This document shows positions 1-19,168 of a stretch of 64,000 nt of DNA, one piece after another. The stretch is from Streptomyces diastatochromogenes. GTDB lineage: Bacteria; Actinomycetota; Actinomycetes; Streptomycetales; Streptomycetaceae. A program made the position numbers and the translations under genes. Location: the NCBI RefSeq assembly GCF_002242805.1, contig NZ_MCGQ01000010.1:132726-196725 (forward strand), given 5' to 3'. The notes under the pieces were generated by a model. The model saw only the letters and a program-made list of their open reading frames with translations. It was not told where the DNA came from and did no database searches. Positions within the stretch are counted from its first letter, which is position 1. Every line of letters starts with the position of its first letter.

Positions 1-2705
1 GTGTGCTCGATCTCGCCGGGTTCCACGCGGAATCCACGCAGCTTGACCTGGTTGTCGGCGCGGCCGAGGAAGCAGATGTTGCCGTCAGGGAAGAAACTGG
101 CCCGGTCACCGGTCCGGTAGAGCCGGTCACCCTCCCGCTCGCTGAACGGATCGCGGACGAAGCGCTCCGCCGTCAGATCCGGCCGGTTGACGTAGCCGAC
201 GCACAGGCAGTCCCCACCGATGTAGAGATCGCCCTCGACGCCGACCGGACACGGCTCCATGTCCTCGTCGAGGACGTAATAGCGGGCGTTGTCGATGGGA
301 CGGCCGTAAGGAATGCTGCGCCAGTCCGGATCGATCTCACGCACGCGGAAGTAGTTCGACCACACCGTCGCCTCAGTGGCCCCACCAAGGCTGATGATCT
401 CCGCGTTCCGGAACACCTTGCGGATCTCGTCCGGCAAGGACAACGGCGTGTAGTCACCGGAAAGGAACACCAGGCGGAGGTCGTCGGTTCCCTCGTGTCC
501 GGTGTTCCCGGAGAGCAGGGAGGCCACCTGGTTGAGGGTGGTGGGTACCGAGTCCCAGAAGGTGATCGGCTCGGTGAGCAGCACGTCGAGCAGGAGTTGG
601 GGGTCGCGTTGCTGGGTGGCGTCCGCGATGTAGAGGCCGCCGCCGCAGCCCAGGAGGCCGAAGATGTCGAAGACGGAGAGGTCGAAGCCGAGCGAGGTGA
701 CGCACAGCGCCACGTCGTCGGGGCCGAAGTCGAAGGTGCGGTAACACCAGTTGAGCAGGTTGTGCACGGGGCGGTGGGTGACCTCGACGCCCTTGGGCTT
801 TCCGGTGCTGCCGGAGGTGAAGATGATGTACGCGGTGTTGTCGGGTCCGGCGACCGGTTCCGGATCGGGAAGCGCCGCCTGCGCCGCCTCGGCCCCGTCG
901 ACCTCGATGACCTCGACGCCCTGCGGCACCGCCCACCGTTCGGTGTCCGAGGTGGACAGGACCGTGATCGCCCCGGCGTCGGCGAGCATGTCGGCGACGC
1001 GCTCGGCCGGCAGCGACGGTTCGAGGGGCAGGTAGGCCCCGCCCGCCTTGAGCACGCCGAAGACGGCGGCGATCATGACCGGGCCGCGGCGGATGCCGAC
1101 CCCGACGACGGTCTGTGGGCCGACGCCGCGTTCCTTGAGATCCCAGGCGATCCGGTTCGCCCGCTGGTTCAGCTCGCCGTAGGTCATGGTCCCGCCGGCC
1201 CAGCGCAGCGCGATCGCGTCCGGCCGTAGCCGGGCCTGCTCCTCGAAGAGCAGGTGAACCGGGCCCGGGCAGGGGAAGTCGCGGGCCGTGTCGTTCCACT
1301 CGACGAGGATCTTGTGGCGCTCATCCGCGTCGAGCGCGACCGACGGCAGTACGGCCGCGGTGCCCTGCTCCCGCTGTGCGTCGGCCGGTATGTCGAGCGC
1401 GCCGACGGTGGCCTGCGGGTCGGCCACCACCTGCTCCACCACCCGCACGAACCCCGCCGCGAATCCCTCCACCGTCGAGCGGTCGAAGAGGTCGGTGGCG
1501 TACTCGATCTCCCCCATCACCGAACCGTCGGACTCGTCCGGCGCCAGGTTGAAGAACAGGTCGAACTTCGCCGAGCCCGTCGGGACGGGCTCCATCGACA
1601 CCGCCACACCGGGCAGATCCAGCTCCGGCCGAGCGTTGTTCTGCCACGCGAGCACGACCTGGAACAGCGGATGGTGCGCGGTCGACCGCTCCGGCCGCAG
1701 CAGTTCCACCAGCCGCTCGAAGGGCACGTCCTGGTTGTCGTAGGCCGCGAGCGCCTTCTGCCGGACCTGTTCCAGCACCCGGTCGAACGACCGGTCCGCG
1801 GTCACCCGGACCCGCAGCGCCCAGGTGTTGACGAAGAACCCGATGAGATCGCTCAGGGCCTCGTCCGTGCGGCCCGCTATCGGGGCCCCGACCGTGATGT
1901 CCTCGTCGCCGCCCAGCCGGTGGAGCAGCATCACCAGTGCGGCCTGGAACACCATCGACACCGTCACGCCACGGGCCCGCGCCAGATCCTCGACCCGCGT
2001 CCGCACCTCGCTCGGGAGCCCGATCTGCACGGAGTCGCCGAGGAAGCTCGCCACTTCGGGTCGGGGCCGGTCCAGGGGCAGCGGCAGCGGCCGCGAGACC
2101 CCCGCCAACTCCTCGCGCCAGTAGGCAGCCTGGACCGACAGGACGCTCTCCGGATCGGACTCGTCCCCGAGCAGTTCCTGCTGCCACAGCGCGTAGTCCG
2201 CGTACTGCACGGGCAGTTCGGACCATTCCGGAGGGTTCCCGGCCACGCGCGCCCGGTAGGCCACCGAGATGTCCCGGGCCAGCGGCGCCAGCGATCCGCC
2301 GTCACCGGCGATGTGGTGAATCACCAGTACCAGCACGAATTCCTGTTCACCGCACTGGGCGACCGATCCCCGCAGGGGTACGTCGACGGACAGGTCGAAC
2401 CAGCTGCCGGCCACCGACGACACCACACCCGGCACCCGGTCGGGCGCCACCCGACCCCAGTCCTGCCAGGGCAGCTCGATCTCGGCGGGGTCGAGGATGC
2501 GCTGGTACGGCTGTCCGTCCACGTCGTCGAAGACTGTCCGCAGGACCTCGTGGCGGACCATCACGTCCTGGAACGCGGCGCGTAACGCGGCCGTGTCGAG
2601 CGCTCCGTGGAACCGCAGGAGCAGCGGGATGTTGTACGTCGAGGACGGACCCTCGAAGCGGTTGATGAACCACATCCGCCGCTGCGCGTAAGAGAGGGGA
2701 ATCAT
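1..2705 (-). CDS. ecm7: Quinoxaline-type NRPS, C-A(Cys-like) part, cut by left edge (Ecm7-like)
   Basis: This is the N-terminal 900 or so residues of a non-ribosomal peptide synthetase that runs off the left edge. The first 430 residues are a condensation domain with an intact HHIAGDG motif, so it is not a heterocyclization domain. An adenylation domain follows, with FTSGSTGKPKG (A3), GGATEATVWS (A5) and a GDR/KLRGFRVEPGE region near the edge. Aligned to GrsA, the visible pocket reads D-L-F-D-F-S-L-V-W. This resembles cysteine codes (DLYNLSLIW), and GGATEA is typical of Cys-activating domains. ATG at 2705 lies 7 bases after the upstream NRPS stop, with GAAAGG as ribosome site. In echinomycin synthesis the second NRPS starts with C-A(Cys)-M-T, which fits. 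The methylation, second module and thioesterase expected there lie outside the window. The symbol is by homology. Confidence 0.88.
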   Translation of the reverse strand, partial: MIPLSYAQRRMWFINRFEGPSSTYNIPLLLRFHGALDTAALRAAFQDVMVRHEVLRTVFDDVDGQPYQRILDPAEIELPWQDWGRVAPDRVPGVVSSVAGSWFDLSVDVPLRGSVAQCGEQEFVLVLVIHHIAGDGGSLAPLARDISVAYRARVAGNPPEWSELPVQYADYALWQQELLGDESDPESVLSVQAAYWREELAGVSRPLPLPLDRPRPEVASFLGDSVQIGLPSEVRTRVEDLARARGVTVSMVFQAALVMLLHRLGGDEDITVGAPIAGRTDEALSDLIGFFVNTWALRVRVTADRSFDRVLEQVRQKALAAYDNQDVPFERLVELLRPERSTAHHPLFQVVLAWQNNARPELDLPGVAVSMEPVPTGSAKFDLFFNLAPDESDGSVMGEIEYATDLFDRSTVEGFAAGFVRVVEQVVADPQATVGALDIPADAQREQGTAAVLPSVALDADERHKILVEWNDTARDFPCPGPVHLLFEEQARLRPDAIALRWAGGTMTYGELNQRANRIAWDLKERGVGPQTVVGVGIRRGPVMIAAVFGVLKAGGAYLPLEPSLPAERVADMLADAGAITVLSTSDTERWAVPQGVEVIEVDGAEAAQAALPDPEPVAGPDNTAYIIFTSGSTGKPKGVEVTHRPVHNLLNWCYRTFDFGPDDVALCVTSLGFDLSVFDIFGLLGCGGGLYIADATQQRDPQLLLDVLLTEPITFWDSVPTTLNQVASLLSGNTGHEGTDDLRLVFLSGDYTPLSLPDEIRKVFRNAEIISLGGATEATVWSNYFRVREIDPDWRSIPYGRPIDNARYYVLDEDMEPCPVGVEGDLYIGGDCLCVGYVNRPDLTAERFVRDPFSEREGDRLYRTGDRASFFPDGNICFLGRADNQVKLRGFRVEPGEIEH

Positions 2706-2712
2706 GGTGCTT

Positions 2713-10467
<7,755 letters not shown>

Positions 10468-10562
10468 CCAGAGTCCCCCCTGTACATGTGGTATCCAGAG
10501 CAGCGGCCAGTCGCTGTGCCTGATCGTCGTCGCCCCTCTGAGGCCGATCAACCGACGTGAAA

Positions 10563-10579
10563 GATGTCGGCCAGATAGC
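10563..10579. promoter_or_regulatory. Candidate operator, copy 1 of a 17-bp cluster motif
   Basis: GATGTC-GGCCA-GATAGC, about 95 bases upstream of the large NRPS start. It shares GA-GTCGGC and the following AGA with two other copies (10684-10700 and 19996-20012). All three lie between divergent biosynthetic genes. This copy is the least symmetric. Confidence 0.4.
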
Positions 10580-10683
10580 CGACCAGACCCGGACGTACGA
10601 CCCGCGGCCAGGCGGGAAAGGCCTGATCAACCCGGCGATCGCCACGGCTGTCCGGTACGTCCGCGGCCGGCGACCGGATGACA

Positions 10684-10700
10684 GAAGTCGGCAAGAGACC
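10684..10700. promoter_or_regulatory. Candidate operator, copy 2 of a 17-bp cluster motif
   Basis: GAAGTC-GGCAA-GAGACC, ending 35 bases before the methyltransferase start. With its left flank (GACAGA) it matches the perfect palindrome at 19996-20012 at most positions. Its placement over the likely promoter region suggests binding by a regulator of the cluster. No regulator gene is visible in this part of the window. Confidence 0.45.
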
Positions 10701-10735
10701 GAAAGCGGAACCGGGGGCGGCGCAATCATGGCCGC

Positions 10736-11434
10736 ATGACTGAACCTGCTTCCCAGCCCGACGGAATGGACGCGCTGACCCATGTCTTCGACGCCGTCTA
10801 CCGCGGTGAGAGCCCGTTCGGTAAACGTCCGCCCTGGGACATCGGTGCGCCGCAGCCGGCCTTCGTCGCACTCGAGGAAGCGGGACTCATCAGCGGTGCG
10901 GTGCTCGACGCGGGCTGCGGCACCGGCGAGGACGTGCTCCACCTGGCGAGCAAGGGCTATGCGGTGACGGGGCTCGACCTGTCGTCGGAGGCGGTTTCCC
11001 TCGCGCGGCACAAGGCCGAGGAGCGCGGACTCGACGCCACCTTCGCCGTCGCCAACGCCCTCGAACTCGCGGGCTACGACCGACGTTTCGACACCGTGAT
11101 CGACTGCGGCCTCGCGCACACCTTCGACGCCGACAGGCTACGGAGCTACGCGGCGGCGCTGCACCGCGTCTGCCGCCCGGGCGCGCTGGTGCATGTACTG
11201 GAGGTCAGCGATGTCGGGGCCGCGAAGATGCAGGCGCGGCTCGCCGAAGTGATCGAGGGGATACCGGCGTCGGAGCCGCCCGGCCCGAAGCGGACCGCCG
11301 ACGACCTGCGCAAGGGCTTCACCGACGGCTGGACCGTCGAGTCCGTCACCGACACCACCCTGTACGGGATCCTCCCGTCCGCGTCGGAACCCCTCGACCT
11401 GCCCGCCTGGCTCGGCCGTTTCCGCCGCGCCTGA
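10736..11434 (+). CDS. ecm18: SAM-dependent methyltransferase, candidate thioacetal-forming enzyme (Ecm18-like)
   Basis: A 232-residue class I methyltransferase. Motif I is VLDAGCGTGE near residue 56, followed by GLDLSSEAV, and the fold is complete without extra domains. In the echinomycin pathway, Ecm18 is a small methyltransferase that S-methylates the disulfide of triostin A and rearranges it to a thioacetal. The gene here sits beside the UvrA-like resistance gene and the dithiol oxidase, which is the context expected for that role. It is transcribed divergently from the NRPS genes and carries a candidate operator 36 bases upstream. There is no strong ribosome site. Small-molecule methyltransferases look alike, so the assignment rests mostly on context. 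Confidence 0.72.
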   Translation: MTEPASQPDGMDALTHVFDAVYRGESPFGKRPPWDIGAPQPAFVALEEAGLISGAVLDAGCGTGEDVLHLASKGYAVTGLDLSSEAVSLARHKAEERGLDATFAVANALELAGYDRRFDTVIDCGLAHTFDADRLRSYAAALHRVCRPGALVHVLEVSDVGAAKMQARLAEVIEGIPASEPPGPKRTADDLRKGFTDGWTVESVTDTTLYGILPSASEPLDLPAWLGRFRRA

Positions 11435-11498
11435 CCCGGGATCCACCGACCGGGGAACGTCCGAACCGCGCATCCGGCCCGTGTGAAGGTGATGCATC

Positions 11499-12884
11499 AT
11501 GAAGGCACGCGCAGGCAGACTGCTACGGCTCCTGGCCCCGGCACAGTCCAACCGGGCGACCAGACGCATGACCCTGCGGACCGGCACTTCGCCGAACGCG
11601 CCGCGGTGGAGCGGGGCCGCCCGGGGCGCCTTCCGATTCGCCTTCGTCTACGCCGGTTCCTACTGCCTGACGACGCCCCAGATCTTTCTGACGCTGCGGG
11701 GTGGCGGACTGGGCCACCAACAGGAGGCGGCCGACGCCTGGGCGAAACTCTGGTCGATGCGTCCGGTGCGGAAGTGGGTGGCCGCTCACGTATTCGACAA
11801 GGAACTGGGCGAGCGCTTCGACGGCGGCGACGACCTGAACGCCTGGGTGGGACAGTTCTGTCAGCTGGCGGGCGCCGCCGCGGCCACCCCGATCTGGTCC
11901 CTGCTGGACCGGCGCCGGACGAACTACGAGACGCTGGACTCGTGGTTCCGGCTGGTCGTCCGGTTCTGTCTCGCGGGGCAGATGTTCTCCTACGGTGCCG
12001 CCAAGGCAATTCCGCTGCAGTTTCAAGTACCGCTGACCAAACTCGTCGAGCCGTTCGGCAATTTCAGCCCGATGAGTGTGCTGTGGTCGCAGGCGGGATC
12101 CTCGAAACCGTACCAAGTCCTTTTGGGCTGCGCGGAAATCACCGGCGGACTGCTGCTGATCCTGCCGAGGACGGCGACCCTGGGTGCGCTGCTGTGCGCG
12201 ATGGAACTGACCCAGGTGTTCATCCTGAACATGACCTTCGACGTCCCGGTGAAGATCCATTCGTTCCATCTGCTTCTGCTGAGCCTGGTGTTGCTGGCAC
12301 CGGAGTCGGCGCGCCTCGCCCAGGCCTTCCTGTCGAACGAGACGGTCGCGCCGTCGCTCCGACAGGAACTGTTCCGCACGCCCGGGGCGAACCGGATCGC
12401 CACCGCCGCGCAGGTCGCCGCGGGTCTGTGGCTGCTCCGCGCACAGCTGCGCAACGACTGGACGGTCTGGAAGACGTACGGCGGCGGACGGGAAAAGCCC
12501 GAACTGTACGGCATCTGGAACGTGGACGAATTCTCGGTCGACGGCAAGCAGCACGCACCGCTGACGACCGACGAAAAGCGATGGCGGCGCGTCGTTTTCG
12601 ACTCCGCCGACGCCGTGACCATCCAGCGCATGGACGATTCCCTCGACGGCGGCTATGTCGCGTCGGTCGACACGGAAAGCCATTCGATGACCCTGCTCAA
12701 GATGGCCGATCCGAAGTGGAACGCCCATTTCACACTGCAGCGCCCCGCGGACGATCTGCTGACCCTGGACGGCGAAGTCGACGGACAGCGGCTGCGGGTA
12801 CGACTGCACCGAATGAATCTCGCCACGTTCCCGCTCGTCGACCGTGGCTTCCACTGGGTGCAGGACAACTCGTACATGGTGTAG
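11499..12884 (+). CDS. DoxX-like multi-pass membrane protein in the quinoxaline cluster
   Basis: A 461-residue protein whose first two thirds contain several hydrophobic segments (roughly residues 45-65, 115-130, 145-175, 200-270). They carry the YGAAKAIP and LEPFGNFSP-like pattern of DoxX-related quinol-binding membrane proteins. The last 150 residues are soluble and end in a beta-rich module (DPKWNAHFTLQRP...LTLDGEVDGQRLRVRLHRM), a layout also seen in longer DoxX-family proteins. ATG at 11499 is used; AAGGTGAT lies a few bases upstream. It is placed between the methyltransferase and the UvrA-like gene, all on the plus strand. I do not know a function for it in quinoxaline biosynthesis; redox, membrane or export roles are guesses. 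Confidence 0.7.
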   Translation: MKARAGRLLRLLAPAQSNRATRRMTLRTGTSPNAPRWSGAARGAFRFAFVYAGSYCLTTPQIFLTLRGGGLGHQQEAADAWAKLWSMRPVRKWVAAHVFDKELGERFDGGDDLNAWVGQFCQLAGAAAATPIWSLLDRRRTNYETLDSWFRLVVRFCLAGQMFSYGAAKAIPLQFQVPLTKLVEPFGNFSPMSVLWSQAGSSKPYQVLLGCAEITGGLLLILPRTATLGALLCAMELTQVFILNMTFDVPVKIHSFHLLLLSLVLLAPESARLAQAFLSNETVAPSLRQELFRTPGANRIATAAQVAAGLWLLRAQLRNDWTVWKTYGGGREKPELYGIWNVDEFSVDGKQHAPLTTDEKRWRRVVFDSADAVTIQRMDDSLDGGYVASVDTESHSMTLLKMADPKWNAHFTLQRPADDLLTLDGEVDGQRLRVRLHRMNLATFPLVDRGFHWVQDNSYMV

Positions 12885-12924
12885 TGCTGGTGCGGTAACT
12901 TCACGAACACATGGGAGGCACACC

Positions 12925-15303
<2,379 letters not shown>

Positions 15304-15322
15304 GCAGCCCCTCGCCTTGTGC

Positions 15323-15353
15323 GGCCCCGTCCCGGCAGAACCGGGACGGGGCC
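15323..15353 (+). terminator. Strong hairpin after the uvrA-like gene
   Basis: GGCCCCGTCCCGG and CCGGGACGGGGCC form a perfect 13-bp stem with a 5-base CAGAA loop, 19 bases after the stop codon. There is no U-tract, which is normal for Streptomyces terminators. It may only attenuate readthrough into the oxidoreductase gene. Confidence 0.75.
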
Positions 15354-15384
15354 CGGCCAAGTTCTCGACGGAAGGTACCGACCC

Positions 15385-16341
15385 ATGTCTGCGAACACCC
15401 CCCTGTCCGCGCACACCGAAACCGAGACGGTCATCGTGGGGGCCGGCCCCGCCGGGCTCACGGCGGCGCTCGCCCTGGCCAGGTACCGCCAGCGCGTGAT
15501 CCTCGTGGACAGCCGGCGCGCACCGCGCAACAGCGCGTCGGGAGGCGTCCACGGGCATGTCGGGCTGGACGGCGCCACGCCCGCCGAGATCCGCTCGCGC
15601 GCGTGGAAGGAACTCTCCCGGTACGCCACCGTGGAGCTGGTGGAAGCCGATGCCGACGGCGTGCGCACCACGGACGGCGGCCGCTTCCAGGTCGGTCTCG
15701 ACAGCGGGGACACCGTCGAGGCTTCGACCGTCCTGCTCGCCACCGGTGTCGTCGACATCCATCCGGCGGACGTGGAGGGGTTCTCGGCCTGCTGGGGCCA
15801 GAGCGTGATCCACTGCCCGTTCTGCCTCGGCGAGGAGAACGCCGACCGGCGGTGGGGCGTCGTCGTGGACAACGCGGAACTCGCCATGTTCTCGGCTGTG
15901 GCGTTCCGTGCGTGGAGCAGCGACACGGTCGCGATCTGCCGCGAGTCGATGCCGGGCGTCGAGGGCGCTCGCACCGCTGCCCGGAGCATGGGCGGTGACG
16001 TCGTCACGGGGACGATCAGCCGCCTGCACCACCGTCAAGGGGCGCTGTACGCGGTCGAGTTCGACGACGGCCGCGTCCTGGAGCGGGAGACGCTGGTGTG
16101 GACGCCGGCGCAGCGGCAGCAGCCTGTCGTCGCCCGAGCCATCGACGAGCTGAAACTGACGGCCGACGACGAGGGCTACCTGACCGTCGACGACATGCAG
16201 TGCACCAACGTCCCGGGCCTGTACGCGGCCGGGGACCTGGCCTCCCGGTGGAAGCAGTCGTTCACCTCGGCGGCCGCGGCGGGTGCCACGGCCGCCGAGG
16301 CCATCCACGCCTCGCTGATCCTGAGCGCCGTCCGCCCCTGA
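15385..16341 (+). CDS. ecm17: FAD-dependent dithiol oxidase, thioredoxin-reductase-like (Ecm17-like)
   Basis: A 318-residue flavoprotein. It has an N-terminal FAD site (VIVGAGPAGLTAALALARY), a CPFC redox pair near residue 148 preceded by His (HCPFC), and a C-terminal FAD motif (NVPGLYAAGDLA). The NADPH-binding GxGxxA region of true thioredoxin reductases is not obvious, as in the dithiol oxidases GliT, HlmI and Ecm17/TrsI that use oxygen to make disulfides. The predicted role is to oxidise the two cysteine thiols of the cyclic depsipeptide to the bridge found in triostin. The start at 15385 has GGAAGG 8 bases upstream; an extended frame to 15319 would overlap the terminator. Confidence 0.87.
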   Translation: MSANTPLSAHTETETVIVGAGPAGLTAALALARYRQRVILVDSRRAPRNSASGGVHGHVGLDGATPAEIRSRAWKELSRYATVELVEADADGVRTTDGGRFQVGLDSGDTVEASTVLLATGVVDIHPADVEGFSACWGQSVIHCPFCLGEENADRRWGVVVDNAELAMFSAVAFRAWSSDTVAICRESMPGVEGARTAARSMGGDVVTGTISRLHHRQGALYAVEFDDGRVLERETLVWTPAQRQQPVVARAIDELKLTADDEGYLTVDDMQCTNVPGLYAAGDLASRWKQSFTSAAAAGATAAEAIHASLILSAVRP

Positions 16342-16350
16342 CCACGTCGT

Positions 16351-16380
16351 CGTGCGGCCGGTCCACGGACCGGCCGCACG
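16351..16380. terminator. Bidirectional terminator between convergent genes
   Basis: CGTGCGGCCGGTCC and GGACCGGCCGCACG pair perfectly over 14 bp around a 2-base centre. The hairpin lies between the dithiol oxidase (plus) and the monooxygenase operon (minus), so it can end both transcripts. Confidence 0.8.
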
Positions 16381-16393
16381 GCGTAGCGTCCTG

Positions 16394-16723
16394 CTACGAC
16401 TCCTCCGACGGCTTCTCCGTGGCCGTGTGCGAGCTGGTGCGCAGCACCTCGGCAACCATCAACTCGTAGGAGGAGTACCACCGTTCCCGGCCCAGCCGCT
16501 GCGCCACCAAGTGCTCGGGGTCGGCACGCCACTTCTCCAGGGTCTCCGCGTTGCGCCACAGCACGACCGCGAGGCGCTCACCGTCCTCGCCCGTGTAGTG
16601 CTGGACGTCCACCAGATCGTCCCCGGCGATGGCACGGACCCGCTGCCGCATCTCGTCCTCGGTGGCGTAGTAGTCCTCGCCCGCCTGATCGGTGAGGCGC
16701 GACTTGAACAGGATCACGAACAT
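16394..16723 (-). CDS. Small ABM-type (dimeric alpha-beta barrel) monooxygenase-like protein
   Basis: A 109-residue protein beginning [10 protein letters not shown], with the beta-alpha-beta pattern of the antibiotic biosynthesis monooxygenase fold: DLVDVQHYTGEDGERLAVVLWRN, then EHLVAQRLGRERWY. Members either oxidise aromatic rings without cofactor or act as cyclase-like helpers. Its start overlaps the end of the flavin monooxygenase gene by 10 bases, so it is translationally coupled and last in a four-gene operon. The step it catalyses in chromophore formation is not clear. Oxidation or cyclisation of the kynurenine-derived intermediate is a reasonable guess. Confidence 0.72.
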   Translation of the reverse strand: MFVILFKSRLTDQAGEDYYATEDEMRQRVRAIAGDDLVDVQHYTGEDGERLAVVLWRNAETLEKWRADPEHLVAQRLGRERWYSSYELMVAEVLRTSSHTATEKPSEES

Positions 16724-18093
16724 CCGGAGTCCTCCAGGGTGACTGTGTTCGGGTCGAGGGGCAGGCAGGCGCGCAGCCGGCTGTCGGACGCCGTGACCAG
16801 CTCCGTGCCGTGCCGGCTGAGCAGGCTCTCCACGAGTCGGTCCAGGCGCTGGTCGTTCCTCAGGACCGAGGCGTAGCTCTCCTCCGTGAAGGCGCACTGC
16901 TCGTACAGGGGCACGAAGCGGTCCGGGAAGAGGTCGACGAGACGCTTGCGCAGGACTCCCCTGTCGTGTGCGGTCTCGTCCTGCGGCGGGTTGGCCATGA
17001 TGTGGTAGTGCTGGTAGGAGAGGTGGGAGATGGCGTGGGCGTCCTCGATCCGTGACTTCTCGTAGGCGGCCAGGGCCGCCGTCCAGTCCTCGGTGGCGTC
17101 GAGGCAGTCGACGAGCGTACGGGCGTCCTCGAAGCCGCAGTTCATGCCGTGCCCCATGAAGGGGGCCATCGCGTGACAGGCGTCCCCGAGCAGCGCGAAC
17201 GTGTCCCGCCAGACCCATCGGTCGCAGCGTACGACCGTGAGGGTGGAGACGGACTTGGTGGCGAGCTGTTCGGCGATGTCCGGGACGGCGGCCGTAGGTT
17301 CGGGAAAGCGGTCGGCGAACACCTCGTACAGGTCCTGGCCGCCGTCGGCCGTGGCGTAGGAGGGCGCCGGTCCTTCGCGACGCATGAACAGGGAGCCGGA
17401 GTACTCCCCCGACGGCATGGGGAACGCGGCGAACAGTGCGTCTCCGGTCGGCCAGTAGTGCATGGTCCGGCTGTCGAGCCAGCCGCCCGGCACGTCGATC
17501 TCCTGATAGGCCAGCTCGAGATTGCGTACCTCCGCCGGTGCGGTGCGCGCGGCGAGGGCGGCCCGGGCGGTGGAGTGCGCGCCGTCGCAGCCGAGGACGC
17601 GACGGCAGGTCAACCGCTGTGTGCCGGCACCGTCTTCCACGAGCACGGCCGGTTCGTCCAGGTCCACGGAGCGCACCCGCTGCTCGAAGCGGACGCGTAT
17701 GCCGGGAGTCGCCTCGGCGGCGTCCAGCAGCATGTGGTGCAGCCGCTCGCGCTCCACCGACCAGATCGGCTGCCCGTCCCTGCTGTACGGGGTGACGTGG
17801 GAGCTGCCGTCGGGCAGGTGTGCGCAGCGTCCGTGCAGGGGGACGCAGATCTCGCGCACCGTCTGCTCGAGGCCCAGGTCGGACAGGACACGCCAGCCGC
17901 GTGCGGACAGCATCACCGTGAGGGACCGTCCCTGTCCGCGGCCACCGCGGCGCGGGTCCGACCGCTTCTCCAGAATCGTGACCGGCCCGAAGCGGCGGGC
18001 GAGATACATGGCCGTGACCACCCCGACCAGGCCGCCCCCGACGACGACGATCCCGGGATTCCGCTCGGCGCGGCCTTCGCTAGGCCCCCGCAT
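16714..18093 (-). CDS. FAD-dependent monooxygenase, kynurenine 3-monooxygenase-like
   Basis: A 459-residue class A flavin monooxygenase. It starts with the FAD motif [19 protein letters not shown] (residues 15-33). [17 protein letters not shown] matches the kynurenine-monooxygenase signature, and [23 protein letters not shown] is the second FAD motif. Kynurenine monooxygenases hydroxylate the aniline ring. In quinoxaline-2-carboxylate biosynthesis a homologous enzyme acts on the hydroxykynurenine-type intermediate. ATG at 18093 follows GGGGACGG and overlaps the dehydrogenase gene by 14 bases. It belongs to the thioesterase-dehydrogenase-monooxygenase-ABM operon. Confidence 0.88.
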   Translation of the reverse strand: MRGPSEGRAERNPGIVVVGGGLVGVVTAMYLARRFGPVTILEKRSDPRRGGRGQGRSLTVMLSARGWRVLSDLGLEQTVREICVPLHGRCAHLPDGSSHVTPYSRDGQPIWSVERERLHHMLLDAAEATPGIRVRFEQRVRSVDLDEPAVLVEDGAGTQRLTCRRVLGCDGAHSTARAALAARTAPAEVRNLELAYQEIDVPGGWLDSRTMHYWPTGDALFAAFPMPSGEYSGSLFMRREGPAPSYATADGGQDLYEVFADRFPEPTAAVPDIAEQLATKSVSTLTVVRCDRWVWRDTFALLGDACHAMAPFMGHGMNCGFEDARTLVDCLDATEDWTAALAAYEKSRIEDAHAISHLSYQHYHIMANPPQDETAHDRGVLRKRLVDLFPDRFVPLYEQCAFTEESYASVLRNDQRLDRLVESLLSRHGTELVTASDSRLRACLPLDPNTVTLEDSGCS

Positions 18094-19168
18094 GGCATCG
18101 CCGTCCCCTCGTCCGGCCCGCGTTCGGCTGCCGCAGTTCGGCCAGCACCACAGCGCCCACCTCCTTCGTGCTCAGGGACCCGCCGAGGTCGGGGGTGACT
18201 CTTCCGGCCTCGACGGCGGCCGCGACCGCCCGGCGCACGGCGTCGGCCTCCTCGGCGTGGCCCAGGTGTTCGATCAGCAGGGCCGCGGAGAGAATGGCGG
18301 CGAACGGGTTGGCGATCCCGGTTCCCGCGATGTCGGGCGCGCTGCCGTGCACCGGCTCGAAGAGCCCCTGCCGGGTTGCGGGGTTGAGATTGGCCGACGC
18401 GGCGACGCCGAGGCCGCCGGCGAGGGCGGCGGTGAGATCGCTCAGGATGTCGCCGTACGAGTTGTTCGTGACGATGACGTCGAACGCGGTCGGGTCGGTC
18501 ACCAGCTTCATCGCGGCGGCGTCCACGTAGAGATGTGAGGTGTCGAACTGCGGGTGCCGTTCGACCGCCTCGTGCCAGCAGCGCTGCCACAACTGCCCGC
18601 CGTTGCGCACGGCGTTGGCCTTGTCCACCACGCACACCGACCGTCGTGCCACGGAGAAGGCGAAGTCCAGGATGCGCGACACACCGTGGTGGGTGTTGAG
18701 GTCCACGTCGATGGCGATCTCCTGCGGGGACCCCGTGCGCGTGCTGCCGCCGACACCGCTGTACAGCCCTTCGGTGTTCTCCCGGACGATCACGCAGTCG
18801 ATGGCCCGTCGCGTGTCGTCGCGCAGGGGGCTGAGCCGGTCGTGCCACAGCCGTACGGGCCGGTAGTTGGCGTACAGGTCCAGCTCGGAGCGCAGTGTGG
18901 TCAGCACGCTCCGCACGTACGCGGTGTCGCCCAGCCGAGGGTCGCCGACCGCGCCGAGCAGCGTCGCCTCGCTGGTCCGGATCCGGTCGAGATCGGCGGG
19001 GGACAGGGCGCTTCCGGTGCTCAGGTACGTCTCGGCGTTCACCTGGTCGAGGACGTCCAGCCGTACACCGAGTGCGAGGACGTCGAGAACGGCCAGCGCG
19101 GGTTCGATCACCTCCGGCCCGATGCCGTCACCGGGGATCACGGTGATCCTTTTCGAGTCGCCGCTCAT
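18080..19168 (-). CDS. Isopropylmalate/isocitrate dehydrogenase-family enzyme
   Basis: A 362-residue member of the NAD(P)-dependent decarboxylating beta-hydroxyacid dehydrogenase family. Visible features are the N-terminal [13 protein letters not shown], the substrate loop around [25 protein letters not shown], the catalytic Lys region (VDKANAVR), the metal-binding stretch [13 protein letters not shown] and the nucleotide loop [15 protein letters not shown] primary leucine-pathway copy would not be embedded in a secondary-metabolite operon. Quinoxaline clusters are known to carry such a gene, proposed to oxidise the beta-hydroxyl during chromophore formation. Its start overlaps the thioesterase stop (ATGA), and its end overlaps the monooxygenase start. 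Confidence 0.85.
   Translation of the reverse strand: MSGDSKRITVIPGDGIGPEVIEPALAVLDVLALGVRLDVLDQVNAETYLSTGSALSPADLDRIRTSEATLLGAVGDPRLGDTAYVRSVLTTLRSELDLYANYRPVRLWHDRLSPLRDDTRRAIDCVIVRENTEGLYSGVGGSTRTGSPQEIAIDVDLNTHHGVSRILDFAFSVARRSVCVVDKANAVRNGGQLWQRCWHEAVERHPQFDTSHLYVDAAAMKLVTDPTAFDVIVTNNSYGDILSDLTAALAGGLGVAASANLNPATRQGLFEPVHGSAPDIAGTGIANPFAAILSAALLIEHLGHAEEADAVRRAVAAAVEAGRVTPDLGGSLSTKEVGAVVLAELRQPNAGRTRGRRCHAGA

Noticed and set aside
3..1229. Long plus-strand open frame of 408 codons
   Set aside because: It is antisense to an NRPS domain with intact motifs on the minus strand; high GC keeps antisense frames open.
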